Shown: positions 6,514 to 14,388, counted from the first letter of the stretch. The stretch is 64,000 nucleotides of DNA from Peptoniphilus catoniae (GCF_901447155.2 NZ_LR588413.1:1-64000); one strand, 5' to 3'. Numbers and translations are program-made. Notes: generated by a model not told the origin, from the letters alone.

Positions 6514-6924
6514 CTATTTTTTATATTTTTTGGGTGTAAATTTTTCCTTTGCCTTTATCTTTGCAATGGTAAGGGCATCCTCCATATTATCTAATATATA
6601 TTTAATCACTTCATCATCAAGCTTTTCTCCATCAAGTTGCATCTGTAAGGAGCCTTCATCGAAATTGTTTTGCATTTCTTTTAATACTTTTTGTATATCA
6701 AGCTCGTTTTTTCTTGACAGCTTAGGATTAGAGGAGCGACCGAGGAGGTAATCTGTAGACACATTGAATATTTTAGAAAAAGATAGAAGTAGTTCATTTG
6801 AAGGTTCTCTCTGATTTAATTCATAAAAAGATATAGCTTTAGGAGTTACTTTAACTTTATCTGCTAGTTCTTTTTGCGTCATGTTATGTAATTCTCGTAA
6901 TTGTTTAAGAATTTTTCCTTCCAT
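6514..6924 (-). CDS. CI-like phage repressor, XRE-family HTH
   Basis: 136 residues with an N-terminal XRE helix-turn-helix (about 4-58, MTQKELADKVKVTPKAIS region) ending in the typical STDYLLG. A C-terminal helical region rich in Asp, Glu and Lys follows, without a LexA-type protease domain. That agrees with induction through the neighbouring ImmA-like protease. ATG at 6924 has a GTGGGG site; the longer in-frame start lies in the operator. It is divergent from the Cro-like gene at 7051 and probably binds the TGTAC palindromes between them. Confidence 0.88.
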   Translation of the reverse strand: MEGKILKQLRELHNMTQKELADKVKVTPKAISFYELNQREPSNELLLSFSKIFNVSTDYLLGRSSNPKLSRKNELDIQKVLKEMQNNFDEGSLQMQLDGEKLDDEVIKYILDNMEDALTIAKIKAKEKFTPKKYKK

Positions 6925-6949
6925 AAAATTTCCCCACTTTCCTATTATC

Positions 6950-7028
6950 TGTACTGTGAGTACATTATATAGTAAAAATTTTAAAAAATCTATTGACAAT
7001 CTTCATTTTGTACTGTACAATATGTACA
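6950..7028. promoter_or_regulatory. Divergent lysis/lysogeny control region
   Basis: Rightward promoter: TTGACA (6993-6998), 17 bases, TACAAT (7016-7021). Leftward -10: TATAAT (6969-6964), with a weak -35. Two related palindromes, TGTACTGTGAGTACA (6950-6964) and TGTACTGTACAATATGTACA (7009-7028), cover the two start regions. They look like operators for the divergent XRE proteins. Confidence 0.75.
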
Positions 7029-7050
7029 TAAGATGATTTGAGGTGATAAT

Positions 7051-7263
7051 TTGAATAGAGTCAAAGATAAAAGAATTGAAAAAAATTTAACTCAGTTAGA
7101 ATTGGCTAATTTAGTAGGTGTAACACCTAAATATATTGGATTCATTGAAAATGGAGAAAGAAATCCATCTTTAAAAGTTGCTCAAAAGATAGCAAAAATT
7201 TTGGGGTCTACAATAGATGATATTTTTTTACATTCTAAATGTACAAAATGTACTAAAAGTTAA
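7051..7263 (+). CDS. Cro-like XRE-family regulator
   Basis: 70 residues, almost entirely a helix-turn-helix domain (LTQLELANLVGVTPKYIG, then IENGERNPSLKVAQKIAKIL). It ends in an unusual Cys-containing tail (SKCTKCTK) that could bind a metal. TTG start with GAGGTGA before it. It is the first gene of the rightward early operon, divergent from the CI-like repressor, and is probably the lytic switch protein. Confidence 0.85.
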   Translation: MNRVKDKRIEKNLTQLELANLVGVTPKYIGFIENGERNPSLKVAQKIAKILGSTIDDIFLHSKCTKCTKS

Positions 7264-7285
7264 ATTTAAAAAGAGGGGTGAGAGG

Positions 7286-7552
7286 ATGAGATTATTCAAT
7301 ACTGATTACAGCACAAAGGGAATTAAGCTCTATATGAATAATGAGGTTTACCATATTTATTTAAAGAAAAAAGGGTTTTCAATTGAAATTGTAGATATAT
7401 TTAAAAGAATTAATGATGAGAGTGTTCCTGTGAAATTTAGTCAAGAACAAATAATGGACTTCACCGTTAAGAACATTGTAAAATCCATTATTTTTGACAT
7501 AAAAGTATTATTCAAAAGATTCTTTGGCAAGATTAAGTCCAAGTTCAGTTAG
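7286..7552 (+). CDS. Small phage protein of unknown function
   Basis: 88 residues from ATG at 7286, which follows AGGGGTGAGAGG. A longer TTG reading overlaps the regulator and has no ribosome site. The product is basic, with a C-terminal amphipathic KIKSKF end, and I recognise no domain. Its last 45 bases overlap the convergent gene 7508-7753. Confidence 0.6.
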   Translation: MRLFNTDYSTKGIKLYMNNEVYHIYLKKKGFSIEIVDIFKRINDESVPVKFSQEQIMDFTVKNIVKSIIFDIKVLFKRFFGKIKSKFS

Positions 7553-7753
7553 TGTTAGCCTGCTCATGCCAAGAGCTTTGTAACCAGGTTTGATGTAAGA
7601 GTTTGAATACATTTCGTCTAATGTATCAAACCAATCTTGCCTAATATTGTTATCAAATCCAAAGATAAATTCTCCTGACGGAATACCACTTTTAAGGTAA
7701 TTTTCATAGCATTTTTGGAGTATTTGATTTTGTATTTTATGAGAGTAGGACAT
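7508..7753 (-). CDS. Small protein, tentative YjcQ-like winged helix
   Basis: 81 residues from ATG at 7753 with an excellent AAGGAGG eight bases upstream. The C-terminal MSRLTLTELGLNLA resembles the wing and last helix of YjcQ-type winged-helix phage proteins, but the match is weak. It runs against the early operon and overlaps the 3' end of the gene at 7286-7552, so it needs its own promoter. Its function is unknown. Confidence 0.55.
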   Translation of the reverse strand: MSYSHKIQNQILQKCYENYLKSGIPSGEFIFGFDNNIRQDWFDTLDEMYSNSYIKPGYKALGMSRLTLTELGLNLAKESFE

Positions 7754-7861
7754 TATAGTCACCTCCTTTGAAAGTATTATATCAAAGGCTGGTGGAAGAT
7801 AGATAAGTAGTTATAGTGTTTATGAGTAGTAAATAAATTTAAAAATATATGCGGAGGAGTT

Positions 7862-8089
7862 ATGAAGTTAATTATTAATCATGAATACGAGAATAAAAAA
7901 GAACTAAAAGAAATAGTAAAGGCAGTAGCTGAAATAGAAAAAGAGCACAGCTGCAACTGTACTCTTAAGCTTAAAAACTCTATACGCAGTTTTCCTTTAT
8001 TGGGGAGCAAAGATTCTGCACTTGAGAAGATCAGTCAAGCTCTTCAGTCAACTGTTTATGATACTCTGCAAGCATCTGATAAGAAATAG
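7862..8089 (+). CDS. Small phage protein of unknown function
   Basis: 75 residues after GCGGAGGAG. The N-terminal part shows beta-strand and helix alternation (LIINHEYENK, VAEIEKEHSC). No family is recognised. It overlaps the convergent small gene 8031-8207 by 59 bases, repeating the arrangement seen at 7508-7552. Confidence 0.55.
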   Translation: MKLIINHEYENKKELKEIVKAVAEIEKEHSCNCTLKLKNSIRSFPLLGSKDSALEKISQALQSTVYDTLQASDKK

Positions 8090-8207
8090 CAGAGGATAAC
8101 TCAATCAAGGTTTTAGAGAGATCTTTTTGAGATTCAGATAATTCTTGATTGTTGAGATTATTCATGAAATTAGATTTAGTGGTTTCATAAATTTTATTTA
8201 GATCCAT
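8031..8207 (-). CDS. Small helical protein of unknown function
   Basis: 58 residues. ATG at 8207 sits behind a near-perfect AAGGAGGTGATT ribosome site, which is the main evidence for the gene. The product is polar and helical with no Cys or Trp, and no family is recognised. It is convergent with 7862-8089 and overlaps its end. Confidence 0.55.
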   Translation of the reverse strand: MDLNKIYETTKSNFMNNLNNQELSESQKDLSKTLIELSSAISYQMLAEYHKQLTEELD

Positions 8208-8266
8208 ATAATCACCTCCTTGAGATGATTATAGCAAACTTTAAAAATTAAATTAGGAGGTGGGAG

Positions 8267-8467
8267 ATGGAAAGTAAATCATTACTTTTAAAAGAAATGA
8301 ACATGGAAAGAATAAGAATCCTTCAAGAACATAAAAAAGAACTTAGAGAGGAAATCAATTCTAATATTTATGAAAAAAATGAAGAGTTATTTTCTAAGTA
8401 CTTAAAACTCGAAAGACTCTTTAATGAAATTATTTGTTATGAGGCTAAATGCCTAGATGATATTTAA
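8267..8467 (+). CDS. Small coiled-coil phage protein
   Basis: 66 residues, Glu/Lys/Leu-rich and probably all helix, preceded by GGAGGTGG. It belongs to the rightward early operon. No family is recognised. Confidence 0.55.
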   Translation: MESKSLLLKEMNMERIRILQEHKKELREEINSNIYEKNEELFSKYLKLERLFNEIICYEAKCLDDI

Positions 8468-8500
8468 TTATGAATTCAGTAAATAAAAAGGAGGTGCAAC

Positions 8501-8701
8501 ATGGCAATTTTAACTTTCCCTGAGTTTTTTAAAAAATGTAAAGAAGAATGTAATTTTAAAATCGGTAGAGATAGTTTAAGAACAATAGTCAAGACAGACG
8601 GATTTCCTAAAATCATGGTGGGAAGTCAACCTAGAATTATTGAAGATGAGGCTATCGAGTATTTACAGACTAATTACAGTTTAAAAGTAAAGGTTAAGTA
8701 A
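8501..8701 (+). CDS. Excisionase-like small DNA-binding protein
   Basis: 66 residues, preceded by AAGGAGGTG. The pattern of an HTH (IGRDSLRTIVKTDGFPKI), then a basic turn (GSQPRII), then a helix with EAIEYLQ is typical of AlpA/Xis-type winged-helix proteins that recognise DNA. It could be the excisionase (directionality factor), but it could also be a transcription factor. The distance from int is not unusual for Gram-positive temperate phages. Confidence 0.5.
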   Translation: MAILTFPEFFKKCKEECNFKIGRDSLRTIVKTDGFPKIMVGSQPRIIEDEAIEYLQTNYSLKVKVK

Positions 8702-8712
8702 GGAGAACAAAA

Positions 8713-8919
8713 ATGAGTGAAGAAAGAGTAATGCAGATAGTAAATTTTAATGCAGACATTAAGAGAATTCAAGAAAACAACAGAAGAATAAAAGAACTAA
8801 GGCTAAGTAAATATGGAAGAGTAGATAAGGAAAAAGAAAGACTATATACAGCTATATTTTTCCTGATGATAACAGTTTATCTAATGGCAATAGTCCTAAT
8901 GAAAATGGCAATTAAATAA
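8713..8919 (+). CDS. Small phage protein with C-terminal membrane span
   Basis: 68 residues. A charged helical N-terminal half is followed by a hydrophobic C-terminal segment (about 46-66) that should be a tail anchor. AAGGAGA precedes ATG. The function is unknown. Confidence 0.55.
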   Translation: MSEERVMQIVNFNADIKRIQENNRRIKELRLSKYGRVDKEKERLYTAIFFLMITVYLMAIVLMKMAIK

Positions 8920-8940
8920 GCTTCTAAAGGAAGAAAAACA

Positions 8941-9240
8941 ATGGAAGCGTATAAGGTACTTAAAAAATTAGGATTTATAAAAAAGGGAGATTATAACTAT
9001 GGATATTACACCAAGGTATTGAAAAGGGGCAAGGATAAATTCAGATACAGAATAAACTGGCACCCTGACGACCCGAAAGTGTTTTATATTTACAAAATTA
9101 CCAAGAAGGGAGAGGAGATTATAGACGAAGATGAATTTTTAAAAGGAAAAAGAGAAGAGTCGATAGCAGCAGTAACACAATATAAATATATTCTGGAGCA
9201 AATAAAAAAGGCTTCTGTAGTGCAAATACAAAAGCCTTAA
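8941..9240 (+). CDS. Conserved-looking phage protein of unknown function
   Basis: 99 residues with Tyr/Lys-rich strands (YGYYTKVLKRG, RYRINWHP) and a helical end. AGGAAG precedes ATG. No family is recognised. Confidence 0.55.
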   Translation: MEAYKVLKKLGFIKKGDYNYGYYTKVLKRGKDKFRYRINWHPDDPKVFYIYKITKKGEEIIDEDEFLKGKREESIAAVTQYKYILEQIKKASVVQIQKP

Positions 9241-9296
9241 AAAAGAAATGTCAACAAAATATTTCTTACTCCAAGTTTAACACAAAGGAGAAAAAA

Positions 9297-9566
9297 ATGA
9301 AAGAGATAAGAGAAGCAACCTTTTACGTAACAAAAGATAATAAAATCTTTGAAACTTTAAATGAGGCAGAAGAATACGTTAATAGATTAGCTATTAGAGA
9401 CGACATGAAAAGACTTGTAGCAAGAAGCATAACTAAAGATGGCTATGAAAGAATTTTAAAAAAAGTATTCAGTCCAGATCCTCAAATGAGCGACTTGGCA
9501 GAGTTTATAGCGGACACAATATTAAACAACCTTAAACAGTATAAAGAATTTCTAGAGAGGGTGTAA
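9297..9566 (+). CDS. Phage protein of unknown function
   Basis: 89 residues. It begins with a small strand-helix module (ATFYVTKDNKIFETLNEAEEYV) of the kind often seen in short phage proteins. AAAGGAG precedes ATG. It is two bases from the next gene, so both are in one operon. Confidence 0.55.
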   Translation: MKEIREATFYVTKDNKIFETLNEAEEYVNRLAIRDDMKRLVARSITKDGYERILKKVFSPDPQMSDLAEFIADTILNNLKQYKEFLERV

Positions 9567-9568
9567 AA

Positions 9569-9772
9569 ATGAGTACAAAAGAAACACTGTGGGCAGATGC
9601 GGATAAAGAAATGAGATGCAAAGATTATGAGCTTGAAGTAAATCTCGACAGACTTATCAGACTTAAGATAAGGGCTGAAAGTTTTGAAGAAGCCTTAGAG
9701 CTTGCAGAGGAAGAAGTCATGTGTATATTAACGGACCACTTTGATGACTATATGTCAATAGACACCATTTAA
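9569..9772 (+). CDS. Phage protein of unknown function
   Basis: 67 residues, acidic, with SFEEALELAEEEV resembling the DpnD/PcfM-type strand-helix motif of small phage proteins. GAGAGGGTG precedes ATG. It lies immediately upstream of the annealing-protein gene. Confidence 0.5.
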   Translation: MSTKETLWADADKEMRCKDYELEVNLDRLIRLKIRAESFEEALELAEEEVMCILTDHFDDYMSIDTI

Positions 9773-9785
9773 ATGGAGGTTGAAT

Positions 9786-10511
9786 ATGAAAGAGATAAGA
9801 CCTTTAAGGGCTGATGAAATAGATGTAAGAGTGCAAAGCATAAAAGATAATGGATACACTGTACTTTTATATAAAGACGCAAGATGCGATATGAAAATTT
9901 TAGATGAAACCTTTGGAACAATGAATTGGCAAAGACATCACGAAGTAGTAAACAATAACTTATTCTGTACAGTATCAATATATGACGAAAATAAAAATCA
10001 ATGGATAGACAAGCAAGATGTAGGAGTGCCAAGTAATGCTCAAGGAGAAAAGGGAGAATCCTCAGACAGTTTTAAAAGAGCCTGTACGAACATAGGAATA
10101 GGCAGAGAATTATATACCGCCCCTTTTATCTGGATAAATCCTCTAAGTGGAGAAATAAGAACAAGAGACAATAAAAAGTACGTAAATACAAAGCTTAAAG
10201 TAACAGATATTGAATACAACGACAACAGAGAGATTATAAGGCTTGAAATAAGAGACGATAAGGACAATATAAGGTATCAGTATCAAATAAGAGAAAAAAT
10301 TCAGAATAATGGCAGTGGAGCCTCTGTAAACAATAATGAAAGCCTTGAAAAAGAGAAAATAAAAAGCGATATAGTGGCAATGTGCAAGGTTAAAAATATT
10401 GATTTAAATAAGGTTACAGAAGAACTTAGAGCGAACTACGGAACTGACAAGATATTAGATTTAAATTTAAATCAGATGAAAATGTTAAAAGATAAAGTTA
10501 GTAGATGGTAA
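9786..10511 (+). CDS. Rad52/Sak-like single-strand annealing protein
   Basis: 241 residues. The N-terminal domain (about 1-120) has the Rad52_Rad22 / phage Sak pattern: NWQRHHEVV, then CTVSIYD, WIDKQDVG, GEKGESSDSFKRAC and NIGIGRELY. Proteins of this type form rings that anneal complementary strands during phage recombination. ATG at 9786 is six bases after GGAGG; an in-frame TTG at 9780 lies within that site. It is followed by replication genes and SSB, its usual partner. Confidence 0.8.
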   Translation: MKEIRPLRADEIDVRVQSIKDNGYTVLLYKDARCDMKILDETFGTMNWQRHHEVVNNNLFCTVSIYDENKNQWIDKQDVGVPSNAQGEKGESSDSFKRACTNIGIGRELYTAPFIWINPLSGEIRTRDNKKYVNTKLKVTDIEYNDNREIIRLEIRDDKDNIRYQYQIREKIQNNGSGASVNNNESLEKEKIKSDIVAMCKVKNIDLNKVTEELRANYGTDKILDLNLNQMKMLKDKVSRW

Positions 10512-10523
10512 GGGGGAGAAAAA

Positions 10524-11408
10524 ATGGGTAGAGTAAATTACTTTTCAATAATGACAGCGGAAGTAAGATATGATGAAGATTTAACAGCTAATGCAAAAAT
10601 CTTATATTCAGAGATTACAGCACTTGCAAATAAAGATGGATATTGTTATGCGAATAACAACTACTTCTCAAAACTATACAAAGTATCAAATGTAACTATA
10701 AGTAGGTGGATTTCTCAACTTGTAGACAAGGGATATATTAAAAGAGTTATAGAAAAAAAAGAAGGATCCAATGAAATTACAGGCAGAAGATTATATCCAG
10801 TCATAAATGAAGACGCAATAGAAGATGAAGAAATAGAAATTAAAAATCAAGATGATATTGATGCAAATAATAATCTACCTATTAACAATAATGATAATAC
10901 CCCTATTAACAAAAATGTTAAGAGACCTATTAACAAAAATGTTAAACCCCCTATTAACAAAAATGTTAAAGATAATAATACAAGTATTAATAATACAAGT
11001 ATTAATAATAATAACCCCCCTAACCCCCCTTTAAAAAAAGGGGGAGAGGAGGAGGACTTTTATAAATTAATTTTAGAGACTTGGAATACTTTGCCTATAG
11101 ACAACATACAAAAAATAACCCCTAGAAGAAAAAAGAATATAAATGCAAGAATAAAAGAATATTCTCAAGATGACTTTATAAAAGCCATTAAAGAAATAAA
11201 TAATTCAAGTTTTCTAATAGGCAATAATTCTAAAAATTGGCAAATAACCTTTGACTGGTTTCTAAGACCTAATAACTTTATAAAAGTCCTTGAAAAAACC
11301 TATTCAAACAGAGAGGTAACAAAAAATGAATATCACTCAAACACTGATGAAGATAAAAGAAGAACTAAATTCAGGGAGATTGGCAGAAGCTTCGGAAGAC
11401 AAATATAA
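10524..11408 (+). CDS. DnaD-like phage replication initiator with internal iterons
   Basis: 294 residues. The N-terminus (about 1-95) is a winged helix of the HTH_36/replisome-organiser type (YFSIMTAEVRYDEDL, YKVSNVTISRWI). The middle (about 110-165) is low complexity with the eight-residue unit PINKNVKx repeated. The C-terminus (about 175-265) resembles DnaB_2/DnaD (WNTLP, ITPRRKKNI, NWQITFDWFL). Such proteins bind the origin and recruit the helicase loader encoded next, whose start overlaps this gene by 83 bases. GGGGGAG precedes ATG. Confidence 0.83.
   Translation: MGRVNYFSIMTAEVRYDEDLTANAKILYSEITALANKDGYCYANNNYFSKLYKVSNVTISRWISQLVDKGYIKRVIEKKEGSNEITGRRLYPVINEDAIEDEEIEIKNQDDIDANNNLPINNNDNTPINKNVKRPINKNVKPPINKNVKDNNTSINNTSINNNNPPNPPLKKGGEEEDFYKLILETWNTLPIDNIQKITPRRKKNINARIKEYSQDDFIKAIKEINNSSFLIGNNSKNWQITFDWFLRPNNFIKVLEKTYSNREVTKNEYHSNTDEDKRRTKFREIGRSFGRQI
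10878..10969. repeat. Four 24-bp-spaced iterons, putative phage origin
   Basis: CCTATTAACAAAAATGTTAA occurs exactly at 10902, 10926 and 10950, with a diverged copy at 10878. The spacing is exactly 24 bases. Each unit contains the dyad TTAAC-N6-GTTAA. An iteron array inside the initiator gene is the classic layout of lambdoid and Gram-positive phage origins. The AT-rich DNA that follows (10970-11015) could be the unwinding region. Confidence 0.65.
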
Positions 11409-12069
11409 GTGCGATAAGTGTAAAGATATGGGCTATATAGAAGTTTTAACAGATACAGGATATGAGGTGTATAAGCCCTGTACTTGTCAGATAAAAAAGC
11501 AGAATGAAATAAACATGAAAAGGGCAAACTATAAAAAAGCCTTTGAAGATAAGGACTTTAATAACTTTATAGCCTACAACAAGGGAACTGAAGCACTAAA
11601 AGAAGCTTGTAAAAGCTTTGCTAATCAAGATGAGGCTAGAGCCTTATTACTACTTGGCAATGTGGGAAGCGGTAAAACACATCTTGCAGTAGCAACTTTA
11701 AAAGAGTTTGCAAGAAATAATTATATGGTCAACGCCATAAACTATACAGAGCTAGTTAGAAAGCTATCAAGTGTAGGCAATGACCAAGAAGCCTACTACA
11801 ACATAATAGGCAGATATATAAGTGCGTGTGTATTGCTCCTAGATGATTTATTTAAGGGTAATGTAAGTCAGGCAAATATCAAGCAGATGTATGAACTTAT
11901 CAACAAAAGATACGAGGACAATAAATTCACAATAATAACAAGTGAGTATAATTTTGAGGGCCTATTAAGCTTAGATGAGGCAATAGCCAGTAGATTAGGG
12001 CAGATGACGAAAAACACCTATTTACTAAATATTACAAAGCTTGAAAATTACAGGCTTAAGAAATTCTAA
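11326..12069 (+). CDS. DnaC-like helicase loader ATPase
   Basis: 247 residues. An N-terminal cysteine cluster (C29, C32, C52, C54) precedes an AAA+ domain with Walker A GNVGSGKTH (111-119) and Walker B CVLLLDDLF (about 168-176). An Arg-finger region follows (ASRLGQM, about 226-232). This matches the DnaC/DnaI loaders that place host DnaB helicase at a phage origin. AGAGAGGTAAC precedes ATG. It overlaps the initiator gene by 83 bases, so translation of the two may be coupled. Confidence 0.9.
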   Translation: MNITQTLMKIKEELNSGRLAEASEDKYKCDKCKDMGYIEVLTDTGYEVYKPCTCQIKKQNEINMKRANYKKAFEDKDFNNFIAYNKGTEALKEACKSFANQDEARALLLLGNVGSGKTHLAVATLKEFARNNYMVNAINYTELVRKLSSVGNDQEAYYNIIGRYISACVLLLDDLFKGNVSQANIKQMYELINKRYEDNKFTIITSEYNFEGLLSLDEAIASRLGQMTKNTYLLNITKLENYRLKKF

Positions 12070-12081
12070 TGGAGATAAAAA

Positions 12082-12597
12082 ATGAAGCTTAAAGGAAAAT
12101 TAAAAGATATAAGCTACAACAAGACGGGTAAGCCTAGAATTACCCTGGAACTTGAAAGATATTTAGATGTAAATCAGATTAACGATATAGAGGAAGAGGA
12201 CTTACTTAACATTAAAATATCCAATGCAAGAAAATCTCGTACCTTGGAGCAAAACAATTTACTATGGGCGATTATAAACGATATAGACAAGAAGGTTAAT
12301 GGAGTCGCAACTGAGGAAGGAAGATGGCAGCTATATATTCAAGGTATAGAAGAAGTGGGAGCGGAGTATGAGGATATTATTATACCGTCTACAAGCTTGG
12401 ATATATTTAAAGAAGCCTTTAGATCCCTTAAAATTTTAGAGGAAAAGGATAATCAAATAATAGTTAGGTGCTTTGTAGGTTCAAGCAAATTTGATACTAA
12501 ACAAATGGGAGACCTAATAGAATACTTTATAAAATCCGCAAGTGAAGCAGGATTAACAACGATTGATTATGAGACGGAGTATGAGGCTTTATTTTGA
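12082..12597 (+). CDS. Putative NinB-like recombination protein
   Basis: 171 residues. The core SRTLEQNNLLWAIINDI resembles the RSLPQN-W motif of NinB/YbcN-type DNA-binding proteins that act with phage annealing systems. The C-terminus (FDTKQMGDLIEY) also fits that family. TGGAG precedes ATG. Its place among the Rad52-like, DnaC-like, HNH and SSB genes supports a recombination role. The family call is moderate. Confidence 0.55.
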   Translation: MKLKGKLKDISYNKTGKPRITLELERYLDVNQINDIEEEDLLNIKISNARKSRTLEQNNLLWAIINDIDKKVNGVATEEGRWQLYIQGIEEVGAEYEDIIIPSTSLDIFKEAFRSLKILEEKDNQIIVRCFVGSSKFDTKQMGDLIEYFIKSASEAGLTTIDYETEYEALF

Positions 12598-12866
12598 AAG
12601 AGAAAAAAGAATGTAAAATGTGCGGAAGATATGATTATTTAGAAGAACATCACTTAATATTTGGAAGAGGACTAAGAGGCCTATCAGATAAATATAAGCT
12701 AGTAATAAATATATGCAGACCTTGCCATAATAAAATTCATAAGGATAAAGATTTAATGAATTGGAGTAGGCAAAAGGGACAAAAGATGTTTGAGAAAAAT
12801 CATACAAGAAAAGAGTTTATAAAAATATTCGGGAAGGATTATTTAAGTGATAAAGAGCAAATATAG
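12594..12866 (+). CDS. HNH-like zinc-finger nuclease domain protein
   Basis: 90 residues. CKMC (about 8-11), EEHHLIFG (about 18-25) and CRPCHNKIH (about 43-51) give the Cys4/His core of an HNH (beta-beta-alpha metal) nuclease fold. It starts at TTG in a 4-base overlap with the preceding gene; ATG at 12618 would lose the first cysteine. Small HNH proteins in phage replication blocks may process recombination intermediates. No substrate is visible. Confidence 0.7.
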   Translation: MKEKKECKMCGRYDYLEEHHLIFGRGLRGLSDKYKLVINICRPCHNKIHKDKDLMNWSRQKGQKMFEKNHTRKEFIKIFGKDYLSDKEQI

Positions 12867-13188
12867 AGCAATTAAAACAACAATAGACGGCATAAAATTT
12901 GATAGCAAGAAAGAAGCTAAAAGATATCAAGAATTAAAATTACTTGAAAGGGCGGGGGCTATAAAAGCCTTAGAATTACAACCTAGATTTATACTACAAG
13001 ATAAATTCAGACTTAAGGGCGAAACTCATAGGAAGATTGAATATATAGCCGACTTTAAATACTTTGATGTAGATAAAAAAGCCTGGATTGTTGAAGATGT
13101 AAAAGGCATAAAAACCGACGTTTATAAACTAAAGAAAAAAATATTTTTAAAACTATATGGCGAAGATTATAAATTTATTGAGATTTAA
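12847..13188 (+). CDS. DUF1064-family phage nuclease-like protein
   Basis: 113 residues. The opening KYRAIKTTIDGIKFDSKKEAKRY is characteristic of DUF1064, and ADFKYFD with VEDVKG supplies a D...ExK-like acidic and Lys core of the PD-(D/E)XK fold. GTG start, overlapping the HNH gene by 20 bases. A Holliday-junction or structure-specific nuclease role is plausible but not shown. Confidence 0.72.
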   Translation: MIKSKYRAIKTTIDGIKFDSKKEAKRYQELKLLERAGAIKALELQPRFILQDKFRLKGETHRKIEYIADFKYFDVDKKAWIVEDVKGIKTDVYKLKKKIFLKLYGEDYKFIEI

Positions 13189-13198
13189 GGAGTAAAAA

Positions 13199-13597
13199 AT
13201 GAATAATGTAAATTTAGTTGGAAGATTAACAAAAGAACCTGAGCTTAGATACAGTCAAAGTGGAAAAGCAGTAACGAGATTTACTTTAGCAGTAAATAGA
13301 AAACTATCAAGAGAAAAGAAACAAGAGGCGGAAAAGAATAATCAACCCACAGCCGACTTTATAGGTTGCATAGCCTTTGGGGTAAATGCTGAAACCTTAG
13401 CAAATTATATATCAAAGGGAAATCAGTTAGCGGTGACAGGACATATACAGACAGGAAGCTATGAAAAAGAAGGTCAAAGAATATATACCACAGATGTAAT
13501 AATAGATAATTTCACCTTTATAGAGACTAAAAAATCAGATAATGCAGATAAAGAAGAAGGTTATTTTCCTGTAGATAATAAAGATGTGCCATTTTAA
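13199..13597 (+). CDS. ssb: Single-stranded DNA-binding protein
   Basis: 132 residues. The OB-fold signature is clear: NNVNLVGRLTKEPELRYS, then VTRFTLAVNR, DFIGCIAFG, and GNQLAVTGHIQTGSYE. The acidic C-terminal tip ends in DVPF, which recruits host replication and repair proteins. AAGGAG precedes ATG. It works with the annealing protein encoded upstream. Confidence 0.96.
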   Translation: MNNVNLVGRLTKEPELRYSQSGKAVTRFTLAVNRKLSREKKQEAEKNNQPTADFIGCIAFGVNAETLANYISKGNQLAVTGHIQTGSYEKEGQRIYTTDVIIDNFTFIETKKSDNADKEEGYFPVDNKDVPF

Positions 13598-13608
13598 GAG
13601 GTGGAGAA

Positions 13609-13815
13609 ATGAAGTTTGAAGTAAATCAATTAGTTATATATAAAGGTTCAAATGGATATGAGATAGGAAAAATCAAAAGAATAAAAGATAGTAAATCCGC
13701 ATGGATATGGTATCACAGTGGAGATACAGCGGCACTAACTGACTTTGATTTAATAGAACCTATAATAAACGATTATTGTATTCAAGATTTATTAAACAAA
13801 GAGGTGGAAGAATGA
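13609..13815 (+). CDS. Small phage protein of unknown function
   Basis: 68 residues. The beta-rich start (FEVNQLVIYKGSNGYEIGKI) suggests a small SH3/KOW-like barrel. AGAGGTGG precedes ATG. The stop overlaps the start of the next gene. Confidence 0.55.
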   Translation: MKFEVNQLVIYKGSNGYEIGKIKRIKDSKSAWIWYHSGDTAALTDFDLIEPIINDYCIQDLLNKEVEE

Positions 13816-13991
13816 AAAAGCATTTAGTGATTAAGTATTTTGACACATACCCAGAAAATAAATTTTATTTTGATAGCAAAGAAGAAGCAGAAAAATTTAT
13901 AGAAGAAAAAATGAAAAATGAAACTAAGTATTTAACAACTTATGAGTACAGGGGAGAAGTTATACTAAATCCTTATCAACAAACAAAATAA
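13812..13991 (+). CDS. Small phage protein of unknown function
   Basis: 59 residues from ATG at 13812, which follows GAGGTGG and overlaps the preceding stop (ATGA). The sequence has an acidic, helical middle. No family is recognised. Confidence 0.5.
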   Translation: MKKHLVIKYFDTYPENKFYFDSKEEAEKFIEEKMKNETKYLTTYEYRGEVILNPYQQTK

Positions 13992-14005
13992 ATTGAGGTG
14001 GAAGA

Positions 14006-14388
14006 ATGAAATATAAAGAATTAAATGAAATTTTAGAAAAACATAAAAAGTGGTTAAATGGAGATCAAAATGGAGAAAGAGCAAATTTAAGTAATGCAGA
14101 TTTAAGACGTGCAAATTTAATTGGAGCAAATTTAATTGGATAAATACACAAGAGTTAAAGGGTCAGAAAATTATATCAGTCCAAGTCAATACATCAAGAA
14201 AGAATAACCTTATCTCTTATTGGACGGATTTGGGAATTTGGACTACAGGGTGTTTCCAAGGAACTTTAGAAGAACTAAAAAAAAGTATAGAAAAAACTCA
14301 TAAAGATAATAAGTTTTTAAAAGACAGATATTATCGTGTAATTGATTTTATTTTACAGGAAGCTAAATATGATGAGGTGGGAGAATGA
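14006..14388 (+). pseudogene. Frameshifted pentapeptide-repeat phage protein
   Basis: ATG at 14006 with GAGGTGG before it opens a 45-residue ORF ending in pentapeptides (ANLSN ADLRR ANLIG ANLIG), then TAA at 14141-14143. From the same place the next frame is open to TGA at 14386-14388 (INTQELKGQKIISVQVNT, SYWTDLGIWTTG, and so on). This C-terminal part has no start of its own. The two parts look like one pentapeptide-repeat protein broken by a frameshift or small deletion in the repeats. The next gene starts at the ATGA overlap. Confidence 0.65.

Noticed and set aside
10878-10969. Regularly spaced repeats that might be a short CRISPR array
   Set aside because: The spacers are only 4 bases, the units are coding, and no cas genes are nearby. 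Origin iterons explain it better.
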